A stretch of DNA of 21,271 nucleotides, from NCBI GenBank assembly GCA_031255915.1, contig JAIRRP010000007.1:1-21271 (forward strand), read 5' to 3'. Position 1 is the stretch's first letter; the number at the start of each line of letters is the position of its first letter. The notes under the pieces were generated by a model. The model did not search any database. It was not told the origin of the DNA and worked only from the letters and a program-made list of their open reading frames with translations. Made by a program: the position numbers and the translations under genes. Source of the DNA: Puniceicoccales bacterium (GTDB lineage Bacteria; Verrucomicrobiota; Verrucomicrobiia; Opitutales; JAIRLG01). Shown piece by piece: positions 14,622 to 21,271 of this stretch.

Positions 14622-16391
14622 ATGATGAAAACACAGCACATTTGTGAGGAAAGGATAGGGAGCCATGATAGGGCGATGATAGACCCAACTCTGTTGGAAA
14701 AATTGAAAGGCAGGCCAGAAGAGCGCCTGGAAAAGGAATTAAGTAAGCAAGAATTACAGCAAGAATCGGTTCAGAGAGCGAAATCTCAGCCGATCTTGCA
14801 GCGTATTTTAAAAACGCTTATACGAAGAGATAGGACATTTCGTGAGATTATTTTCAATAGTGAGCCTTTTGAACGTCGGGTCGCCCTCTTGGAAGACGGT
14901 ATTTTGAAGAATTTCGAGATCGAACGAAAAGATAAATGTCGCATGGTAGGCGCGATCTTCAGGGGAAAAATTCAAAACTTGGAACCGGGACTCAAGGCGG
15001 CCTTTGTGGATATTGGTCAAGAGAAAAATGCTTTTTTGCATTATTGGGATGCTTTACCGGCGGCCAACGATACAAGTATTGAAGTTGTACGAATCAATGC
15101 ATTGAAGAAATCCAAAGAACAGTCGCATTACACGATTAAGGATATCCCGAAACTCTATCCTATTGGCGCTGAGATCATCGTTCAGATTATCAAAGATCAG
15201 ATCGGAAGCAAAGGACCTCGTGTCTCGACCAATATCGCCCTACCGGGGCGCTTTATGGTGCTCATGCCTTTTTCGGATCAATGTGGTATTTCGCAAAAAA
15301 TAGAAGATATTCGTGAGAGAGATCGCCTCAAGTCCATTCTTCAAAAGCTGACGATCCCAGAAGGCATGGGTGTGATCGTACGCACCGTTGGCGAGGGGAA
15401 AAAAATTCGTTATTTCGTTCGAGATTTACACCTTCTCTTGCAGAAGTGGGAGGAAATTCAGCAGAATATAGCTCAAAATGGAAAACCCGGAGCTATTTAT
15501 CAAGAACCGGATATCATCGAACGGACAGTGCGGGATTTTCTAACAGAGGAAATTGATCGCGTCATAGTCGATAATGCAGAGGATTATCAGAGGATTATTG
15601 ACCTTGTCGGAAAAATATCTCTGCGCGGAAAATCGAAAATTACACTGTTTACGGATAGTATTCCTGTTTTTGAACGCTTTAACATTGAGCGCCAAATTGA
15701 ACAGACCTTTACGCGTCATGTCGCATTGCCATCAGGTGGCGAGATCGTCATTGACGAAACGGAGGCATTAACCGCCATCGACATCAATACAGGTAGTCAT
15801 CGCCGACAGGACATAGGCGAAGAAAGTCAAAATTTCATCTACCAGGTGAATGCAGAAGCCTGTAGGGAAATTGCGCGCCAATTGCGTCTACGGAATATCG
15901 GTGGGCTGATTATTATCGATTTTATCGATATGAAAGCGCGTAACGACCGGAATAAAATTTACGAACTCATGCTACAGTTGATGTTGGAGGATAAGTCACG
16001 TAATCAAGTCCTTCCTATTTCGGCATTAGGCATTATGCAGATTACGCGACAACGGCACTCCCAAAGCACAGCCAGTGATATGCGTGAGCCTTGTCATTAT
16101 TGTCAAGGTCGTGCCTTCTTGAAATCACCGCGAACGATGAGTTCTGAGATACAGCGAAAGATCACCAGTACGGTGAAATACCTGCGTCAACGGAAAGAAC
16201 AGCAGGAGCGTATTGCTATTCGCGTATTCCTTCATCCTCAAGTTTTGGAGCGCCTTCGGTGTGAAGATGAGGAACTATTGTTGGCGATGGAGGAGCATTA
16301 TAACATTCAATTAAGTTTCTGCGCAGATGCGACATTTCATATGGAAAATTTTCGTATCCTCGATGCCAAGACGAATATGGATTTACGTTGA
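14622..16391 (+). CDS. Ribonuclease E/G family endoribonuclease
   Basis: Single-strand endonuclease for rRNA processing and mRNA decay. 589 residues. The catalytic fold starts near residue 74 (REIIFNSEPFERRVALLEDG), with the S1 RNA-binding segment GAIFRGKIQNLEPGLKAAFV (110-129). Catalytic metal ligands are Asp387 in EALTAIDINTGSHR and Asp433/Asp436 in IIIDFIDMKAR. The zinc-link is CHYC (491-494). The length and absence of a long C-terminal scaffold resemble RNase G more than E. coli RNase E. The first 73 residues are a charged extension absent from E. coli RNase G; internal start Met19 could shorten it. The gene ends overlapping a TTG codon of ddl. Confidence 0.93.
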   Translation: MMKTQHICEERIGSHDRAMIDPTLLEKLKGRPEERLEKELSKQELQQESVQRAKSQPILQRILKTLIRRDRTFREIIFNSEPFERRVALLEDGILKNFEIERKDKCRMVGAIFRGKIQNLEPGLKAAFVDIGQEKNAFLHYWDALPAANDTSIEVVRINALKKSKEQSHYTIKDIPKLYPIGAEIIVQIIKDQIGSKGPRVSTNIALPGRFMVLMPFSDQCGISQKIEDIRERDRLKSILQKLTIPEGMGVIVRTVGEGKKIRYFVRDLHLLLQKWEEIQQNIAQNGKPGAIYQEPDIIERTVRDFLTEEIDRVIVDNAEDYQRIIDLVGKISLRGKSKITLFTDSIPVFERFNIERQIEQTFTRHVALPSGGEIVIDETEALTAIDINTGSHRRQDIGEESQNFIYQVNAEACREIARQLRLRNIGGLIIIDFIDMKARNDRNKIYELMLQLMLEDKSRNQVLPISALGIMQITRQRHSQSTASDMREPCHYCQGRAFLKSPRTMSSEIQRKITSTVKYLRQRKEQQERIAIRVFLHPQVLERLRCEDEELLLAMEEHYNIQLSFCADATFHMENFRILDAKTNMDLR

Positions 16392-16396
16392 TCATC

Positions 16397-17347
16397 ATGA
16401 TGGCCTATCCCTTCCGTATTGTAATACTTTGCGGCGGTTTATCGTCGGAGCGAGAAGTTTCACTACAGAGCGGTGAAGCGATTTTTCGTGCATTGTCACA
16501 TTATTTTCCAACAGAGCGTTTTATCCTCGATGACAATGCACTTCCTCCTGGTCTCGTTCCCGAGAGAGATATTATTTTTCCCATCATCCATGGAAAATTC
16601 GGGGAAGATGGGGCCCTGCAGGCGATCTTGGAACGTCGAGGATTTTCCTATGCCGGTAGCGGTATCATCGCGAGCGACCGCTGTATGCATAAGCTACAGG
16701 CAAAGGAAAAACTGCGCGCTTGTTCCCTACTGCTTCCCCAATGCATTTCTTTCCAGGCACCGAATTTTCCTAGATATGAGGAAATATGCGATAGCTTTCA
16801 TGGAAAAGCGTTCGTGGTAAAGCCAGAAAATGAAGGCAGCAGCATCGCCGTTCATAAGGTTTTCACAAAGGGTGATTGGCAGTGTTTCTGTTCTGGAGCA
16901 GAAGAGCATCTGTGGCTTTTGGAGGAGTTTGTGGAAGGTAAAGAAATAACGGTCGCTTGGCTCAATGATCGCCCATTACCGTGTGTCGAAATTCGCCCCA
17001 AAGGGGGATTTTATGATTATGATCATAAGTATATGGCTGGGATGACAGATTATCTATGCCCAGCGCCATTGGAAGAGTCAGTCATGCGGCGCATTTTGGC
17101 CGATGCTGAAAAGGCATGTCTTTACTGCGGTTGTCGCGATTTTGCTCGGGTAGATTTTATCCTTATGAGCGATCAATTGCCTTATTTTTTAGAAATTAAC
17201 ACGATTCCGGGCATGACGGAGACAAGCCTGTTGCCTAAGAGTGCTTTGGCCATAGGTTTGACCTTTGAGCAGCTCTGCTATGAGATGATTTATCCGGCGA
17301 TTCGTCGCTTCGGATTTCGAGAACTTCCACCGCATGCGATGGTTTAA
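16397..17347 (+). CDS. ddl: D-alanine--D-alanine ligase
   Basis: ATP-grasp enzyme that makes the D-Ala-D-Ala dipeptide for peptidoglycan. About 316 residues, normal length. Motifs: ILCGGLSSEREVSLQSG at the N-terminus, PIIHGKFGEDGALQ (the HGxxGEDG signature), YAGSGIIASDRCMHK, FVVKPENEGSSIAVHKV (ATP-binding loop), DYDHKYMAG (the Y-x-x-KY omega loop) and FLEINTIPGMTETSLLPK (metal and D-Ala site). The frame is open from TTG 16388, which overlaps the previous stop codon (TTGA). ATG 16397 is chosen because ATG is more likely and the family usually begins just before the first beta strand; ATG 16400 is equally possible. It overlaps ftsQ by 14 bases. Confidence 0.95.
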   Translation: MMAYPFRIVILCGGLSSEREVSLQSGEAIFRALSHYFPTERFILDDNALPPGLVPERDIIFPIIHGKFGEDGALQAILERRGFSYAGSGIIASDRCMHKLQAKEKLRACSLLLPQCISFQAPNFPRYEEICDSFHGKAFVVKPENEGSSIAVHKVFTKGDWQCFCSGAEEHLWLLEEFVEGKEITVAWLNDRPLPCVEIRPKGGFYDYDHKYMAGMTDYLCPAPLEESVMRRILADAEKACLYCGCRDFARVDFILMSDQLPYFLEINTIPGMTETSLLPKSALAIGLTFEQLCYEMIYPAIRRFGFRELPPHAMV

Positions 17348-18230
17348 GAAGAGGTGCATAACATCCTCTTGGGTAAGGGGAAAAAAGTTTTTGCCTGAAA
17401 AATCTTCGTTTCGTCGGCGATGGGAGAAGTCCATCATGGTGTCTTTGGTTATTGCTTGCGTATCTTGTACATGTTTAGCATTATGCCGATGGTTAGCCGA
17501 TAGTTATCGTCGACATGTATTTCGACTCTACAATCAGCCGTTGCAGGAAATTCAATTTATGACGGATGGGATACTGTCCGCTGCGGCGCTGGCATCCTAC
17601 ATCACCTTTCCTAAAGGGATAGGCATGATGGATATCGACATAGAAGCTCTGCGCTCGCGTCTCGAATCGTTGGAGCAGATTCGCTATGCAGAGGTCAAGC
17701 GCCACTTCCAAGACCAGAGCTTGCAGATACTTCTTAAGGAAGAAAAGCCCTTTGCACGTGTCGTTCTGGAAAACCAAGGGAGGAAAGAGGTGTTGTGGGT
17801 CGGAAAGAGCGGCAAGATATTTCGTGGTATGAACTTAACGGATGCAGCTTCTCAGTCATCGCCATTTTTGACCGGTTTGCCCATTCAAAGAGGAAAAGAA
17901 GAGGGTGCTTACCATTTCGACTGCGATATAACGCCGATTCATAGTTTTTTATCACAGCTGGAACAAGAGTATCCCAAAATCTATTCGCAAATTCGTTATC
18001 TTTCGCTCCAGCATTGGGATCCAAAGGGTAATGCGCGTTGGTCGCGTATAGAAGTAACGGCAAAATGTGCCCAGAGGATTCTTTTTTCACCGGATTATTG
18101 GGAAGAGCAGTTTCAGCGACTCGATTACCTGTTGAAGGATGACCGTGTAAAAAAATACTTTCCACTTGAGCATATTGATTTACGCTTTGGCCAAGAAGTT
18201 AGGATTCGTTTAAGACGTACTGAGGAGTAA
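17334..18230 (+). CDS. ftsQ: Cell division protein FtsQ/DivIB
   Basis: Bitopic divisome protein linking FtsB/FtsL. 298 residues: a basic cytoplasmic tail (1-32), one membrane helix (about 34-53, IMVSLVIACVSCTCLALCRW), then a POTRA-like domain (about 66-140) with DIEALRSRLESLEQIRYAEV and FQDQSLQILLKEEKPFARV, and a beta domain ending HIDLRFGQEVRIRLRR. The ending matches the FtsQ pattern of a 'DLR...' strand. The location right after ddl is the classic ddl-ftsQ order of the division/cell wall cluster, but ftsA does not follow. The start overlaps ddl by 14 bases and a coupled start is assumed. Confidence 0.87.
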   Translation: MRWFKKRCITSSWVRGKKFLPEKSSFRRRWEKSIMVSLVIACVSCTCLALCRWLADSYRRHVFRLYNQPLQEIQFMTDGILSAAALASYITFPKGIGMMDIDIEALRSRLESLEQIRYAEVKRHFQDQSLQILLKEEKPFARVVLENQGRKEVLWVGKSGKIFRGMNLTDAASQSSPFLTGLPIQRGKEEGAYHFDCDITPIHSFLSQLEQEYPKIYSQIRYLSLQHWDPKGNARWSRIEVTAKCAQRILFSPDYWEEQFQRLDYLLKDDRVKKYFPLEHIDLRFGQEVRIRLRRTEE

Positions 18231-18235
18231 TATCT

Positions 18236-18934
18236 ATGAGTTTTCCAGCATCTACATTATTCAATTGGCCCAAGTCGTTGGAAATTTTCTCGCGCTATTT
18301 TCCCATGGAAGAAGAGCCATGGTTATGGCTACCCAAGATCGAGGGAGCGTTAAGGGCTATAGTGCCTACGCTTTCGGGCACGAAGCGGGATATTCCACCT
18401 GGTGTTGTGGTTGGAGAGAATGTCTATATTCATCCCAGTGTGGATTTACCCCATGTGGCGACCATTCAGGATAATATTTACATCGGAGCCGGGACGAAAT
18501 TAAAACCAGGAGCTTATATCCGTTCGAACGTGATCATTGGCGATCGGTGCGTGGTGGGAAATTCCTGTGAAGTGAAGAATGTCATGCTCCTGGAATGCGT
18601 ACAGGCGCCGCATTTCAATTATATTGGTGATTCGATTTTAGGGAGTAGTAGTCACCTGGGGGCTGGTGCTATTTTATCTAACCTGCGTTTCGATAAGCAG
18701 AGTATTGTCATAAAGTTGCCTTTGGAATCCTATGCGACAGGATTAAGGAAAGTAGGGGCTTTCATAGGAGATGGGGCTCAATTGGGATGTAATAGTGTTC
18801 TGCAACCGGGAACTGTCTTGGGCCGAAATGCTTGTGTTATGTCCGTGGCGGCCTATGGAGGTTTTCTGGAGGACGGTTGCACCGTCATCCCAAGGGATCG
18901 TCGGACGACCATCGTTTCCAAGAAGAAACTCTGA
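18236..18934 (+). CDS. GlmU-like left-handed beta-helix acyltransferase-type protein
   Basis: 232 residues. After about 50 N-terminal residues it consists of hexapeptide repeats (GVVVGENVYIHPSVDLPHV, IYIGAGTKLKPGAYIRSNVI, IGDRCVVGNSCEVKN). The segment APHFNYIGDSILGSSSHLGA parallels the GlmU acetyltransferase region KxxHLSYLGDAxIGxxxNIG, with His126 at the place of the catalytic histidine. The N-terminal uridylyltransferase domain of GlmU is absent, so it may acetylate or bind a sugar phosphate or sugar nucleotide, or supply only half of the GlmU reaction. It lies 5 bases after ftsQ and is probably co-transcribed. The exact substrate is unknown. Confidence 0.8.
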   Translation: MSFPASTLFNWPKSLEIFSRYFPMEEEPWLWLPKIEGALRAIVPTLSGTKRDIPPGVVVGENVYIHPSVDLPHVATIQDNIYIGAGTKLKPGAYIRSNVIIGDRCVVGNSCEVKNVMLLECVQAPHFNYIGDSILGSSSHLGAGAILSNLRFDKQSIVIKLPLESYATGLRKVGAFIGDGAQLGCNSVLQPGTVLGRNACVMSVAAYGGFLEDGCTVIPRDRRTTIVSKKKL

Positions 18935-19013
18935 TGGGCTTTCAGTTATTTTCCCATTGTCATTTCGGGCATAATTCTTAACATTTTTCCGTGGCTTACG
19001 GAGGAAAGTTATT

Positions 19014-19481
19014 ATGGCAGTGGATCGAGAACAGGCGGTGTGGAAATTAAATGGTATGCTTAAGGCAATGGGGCAGGAGCTGGAAATGCCGGATTTAAAG
19101 CTGGATGAGCAGGGAACATGTTTTCTTGCTTTTGGGGAAGAATTCATGTTGCGCTGCGAATTGGACACTAAGGGAGCGATGGTGACACTTTACGCTTGTC
19201 TTGGCTCGATTCCAGAAGAGAGTCCTGAGTTTTTACAACGCTTCTTGGCGGCGAATTATTTTTGGAAAGAGACGGCGGGTGCGCGTATAGGTTTGGATCC
19301 AGAGGTTCCGGAAGATATAGTGCTCACGCAGGCTATGGCGATTGATTTTCTCGATGACGAATTGTTCTATAAGAATGTGGAGCGCTTTGTGAATGCCATC
19401 GACTACTGGGAGAAGCGTTTAACCGCATTGGAGGAAACGCAAGATAAAGGAGCTTTTTTGGAACTTCCGTCGCCGTCCTAA
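19014..19481 (+). CDS. CesT/Tir-type type III secretion chaperone
   Basis: 155 residues. Small, acidic class I chaperone pattern: helix 1 (about 5-19), beta strands TCFLAFGEEFMLRCELD and GAMVTLYACLGSIP, then LQRFLAANYFWKETAGARIGLDPE, VLTQAMAID and the C-terminal helix ELFYKNVERFVNAIDYWEKRL. The LLxANxFxxxTxGAxLGLD-type segment is the most telling feature. Such dimers keep secreted effectors unfolded and deliver them to the type III secretion ATPase. A strong GGAGG lies about 9 bases upstream of the ATG. No other secretion gene is visible in the window. Which cargo it serves is unknown; the neighbours do not show a clear effector. Confidence 0.78.
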   Translation: MAVDREQAVWKLNGMLKAMGQELEMPDLKLDEQGTCFLAFGEEFMLRCELDTKGAMVTLYACLGSIPEESPEFLQRFLAANYFWKETAGARIGLDPEVPEDIVLTQAMAIDFLDDELFYKNVERFVNAIDYWEKRLTALEETQDKGAFLELPSPS

Positions 19482-19538
19482 TACCTTTACACCGACGATA
19501 TCCGTGTCCTCCTACTGTCTCAAACGATTTTTCTTCTT

Positions 19539-20099
19539 ATGTCCCTCGCAGGCCTCGCAAAATCTCTTCATTTGAAGACGGTGCGTTTGCGATTAAGGCC
19601 GTTGGCGGAGGGAGATACCATGGAAATGGCGCGTTACTTGAATGATCGCGAGGTGGCGGAGGGGCTGACTTATTCGCCGTATCCCTATACGCACGACATG
19701 GCGGTGGCGTGGTTAAAAGATGTCGCTTTCGCATCACAGCAAGATCGTGTGCTGTATTGGGCCATAACGGATGGTGAGATGGAGAAGTTTATGGGCATTG
19801 TGGGATTTTCGCTGTATCGAGAACATGATAAGGCAGAAATGCATTACTGGCTAGGGCGGCCCTATTGGAATTGCGGATATGCTACGGAAGTGGCCAAAGC
19901 GTTAATTCCCTTTATCTTCGCGAAGGTGCAGATACAGCGCCTAGAGATTAATCATTTTACGCGCAACGGTGCTTCAAGGCGAGTCATTGAGAAATGTGGT
20001 TTCGTATATGAAGGAGAGTTGCGTGCCTACGTGAAGCGCTTCGGAAAGTACGAGGATGTGAAATTTTATAGCTTATTGAAAAGCGAAGTGAAATTATAA
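19539..20099 (+). CDS. GNAT family N-acetyltransferase (RimJ/RimL-like)
   Basis: 186 residues. Opens with VRLRLRPLAEGDTMEMARYL, the beta1/alpha1 signature of the RimJ/RimL group (acetyl-3 family). The middle has MGIVGFSLY and AEMHYWLGRPYWNCGYATEV, where the second is the acetyl-CoA loop region (family YWGKGYATEA). LEINHFTRNGASRRVIEKCG and FVYEGELRAYVKRFGKYEDV match the C-terminal part. It probably acetylates a protein N-terminus or small molecule; the substrate is not predictable. ATG TCC at 19539 is used because an RLRPL opening is expected near residue 18. It has no strong Shine-Dalgarno and starts 57 bases after the chaperone gene. Confidence 0.88.
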   Translation: MSLAGLAKSLHLKTVRLRLRPLAEGDTMEMARYLNDREVAEGLTYSPYPYTHDMAVAWLKDVAFASQQDRVLYWAITDGEMEKFMGIVGFSLYREHDKAEMHYWLGRPYWNCGYATEVAKALIPFIFAKVQIQRLEINHFTRNGASRRVIEKCGFVYEGELRAYVKRFGKYEDVKFYSLLKSEVKL

Positions 20100-20360
20100 A
20101 AAGCTCCCAAAAAGAACATGGTTCTATCACCAAGGCAAAAAGAGCTGATAAAAGCGAGAAAGAGCTGATGTCAAAAGCTTCCAAAAAAAAGCTTGCCTAA
20201 GGGATACGTTTGTGCTATTCCAAGCTCTCTGGAGGTCTATATCGATTCCCCTAATAGGACGCGTGCATACCGTGTGTATTACAAATTGGGACAAATGTCC
20301 GGCGTTTTGTTCGGGATTTCTAAAGATTTGCCAGACTTCAAGTAGGAAAAGAATTTAAAT
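20100..20360 (+). other. A-rich intergenic region
   Basis: 261 bases without a gene. The first 100 are A-rich with repeated AAGAGCTGAT and AAAGCTT units (20138-20196), including two AAGCTT copies eight bases apart. A small AGAAC-ATG-GTTCT palindrome lies near 20115-20127. No hairpin followed by a T-run was seen, so a terminator is not supported. The rest presumably holds the promoter of the next gene, but no box is convincing. Confidence 0.45.
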
Positions 20361-21271
20361 ATGTATAAAGGAATCGGAAAAACATTGGGAAAATGGAAGG
20401 CACTTCTGTGCTTGGGGGGCGTGTACCTCTTGGCTGGAAACGCGCTACCGGCGATACCTGTTGGACCGGGAGAGATAAACTCGACAGATACCGGTGATAA
20501 ACAAAGAATATTTCAATTTTTAAATACGGCATCGCCGGAACTTATCTCATTTCTGCAACGTATTGGGGTGCTGACAGAAAATACCCCCACGAGCAAAATG
20601 TTGGCAACGAGTATGGAATGTTGGAGTTATGCTCCGTCTGCGTCTATGCCGATAACAAGCGTATCGATCGATTTGTGCAGTGCCTTGCAAATAAGAAATG
20701 ATGCTAAGGGCACCATACAGTGCGCAGTGTTTCCTTTTGGAGGTGCTCAATTTGCATCATGGGAATGCGATGCTCCCCTGGATGGCCTTCGCACTCGATC
20801 TTTACCATCCGGCGGGATCAAACGTTGCATCTCGAATGGAATGAAGGTGACTTTGGAAAATCCTCCGGTGAATTTTCAATTGCTTGTATTCTTCCCTGAA
20901 CCACATCCTATAATATATATATTACACTATAATATCGTAATTACCCCATCTGTGAATCCGCAGATGCAACATCCACAGCATACGTGGAATGGAAGACAGA
21001 TACCGTCAGTGCCATTTTCCCCGACATCTGGAAATTATGGGCCACCAAAGGGTAATCCACCGCAGCTGACCCCAAATATGCCGTTTCAAGCGCAGCAGTA
21101 TCCAGTGCAGGGGGCATTCTATCCGCAAGGATCGCAACCGTTCCAGCAGGGACAGTTACAGCCTTTGAATCAGAATCAGAAGGAATTAGAGAAAAAAATT
21201 ATTATTATTTCGCAGCGATTAAAAACTGCAAGTGATGATTTGGATGAATGGAATCGTTTACCTCCTTATCC
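20361..21271 (+). CDS. Secreted Pro/Gln-rich protein, unknown function (cut by window edge)
   Basis: The frame is open from ATG 20361 to the right edge, 303 codons visible. The N-terminus MYKGIGKTLGKWKALLCLGG followed by VYLLAGNALPA has the basic-hydrophobic-Ala form of a signal peptide, with likely cleavage after GNALPA. A folded-looking, Cys-containing region follows (about 35-190), then a low-complexity stretch rich in Pro, Gln and Asn (about 200-275; QAQQYPVQGAFYPQG, QPFQQGQLQPLNQNQ). A charged helical segment KELEKKIIIISQRLKT comes next at the edge. I recognise no domain. It could be an envelope or surface protein. Confidence 0.8.
   Translation, partial: MYKGIGKTLGKWKALLCLGGVYLLAGNALPAIPVGPGEINSTDTGDKQRIFQFLNTASPELISFLQRIGVLTENTPTSKMLATSMECWSYAPSASMPITSVSIDLCSALQIRNDAKGTIQCAVFPFGGAQFASWECDAPLDGLRTRSLPSGGIKRCISNGMKVTLENPPVNFQLLVFFPEPHPIIYILHYNIVITPSVNPQMQHPQHTWNGRQIPSVPFSPTSGNYGPPKGNPPQLTPNMPFQAQQYPVQGAFYPQGSQPFQQGQLQPLNQNQKELEKKIIIISQRLKTASDDLDEWNRLPPY

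Noticed and set aside
20100..20200. Rho-independent terminator after the acetyltransferase gene
   Set aside because: The AAGCTT and AGAAC palindromes are short, and no T-run follows a stable hairpin.

Overview
The window carries core-genome genes of a diderm (LPS-making) bacterium, interrupted by one accessory island. LpxK shows lipid A synthesis, and Ddl, FtsQ, RodA and FtsK show a peptidoglycan cell wall. The flavour of the proteins suggests Verrucomicrobiota, perhaps Opitutae/Puniceicoccales: a Gly-Leu-Asn-Asp variant YbeY, a stand-alone GlmU-like beta-helix protein and a short AtpH. That placement is from memory of these families and no search was run. A class I type III secretion chaperone at the right end hints at a host-associated life style.

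Layout. 1-2279 (minus) is an FtsK DNA translocase cut by the left edge. tRNA-Val(GAC) follows at 2399-2475. A gene-poor stretch of about 470 bases (2476-2943) holds two adjacent cloverleaf-like palindromic elements with different sequences but the same folding plan. A small membrane protein gene (2944-3297) meets a minus-strand cluster tail to tail: a DUF502 membrane protein, the DNA polymerase III delta subunit (holA) and lpxK, transcribed in that order. rpmG and ybeY start divergently at 6478.

The island at 7354-10580 is a tandem triplication on the minus strand. Each unit has a repeated promoter region, a SocA/Panacea-domain (DUF4065-like) protein of about 152 residues, and a partner protein with a variable charged N-terminus and a conserved C-terminal pair of membrane segments. 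Two of the three pairs overlap by ATGA. This fits the known Panacea antitoxin plus membrane-toxin arrangement, as a mosaic array of three toxin-antitoxin-like modules, and is the most interesting part of the window.

After tRNA-Leu(CAG) comes a plus-strand run: atpB-atpE-atpF-atpH (the Fo subunits and a shortened delta, with no F1 catalytic genes next to them), rodA, a ribonuclease E/G gene, ddl, ftsQ and a GlmU-like hexapeptide-repeat protein. The right end has a CesT-type type III secretion chaperone, a GNAT acetyltransferase, an A-rich gap, and an unrecognised secreted Pro/Gln-rich protein that runs off the edge.
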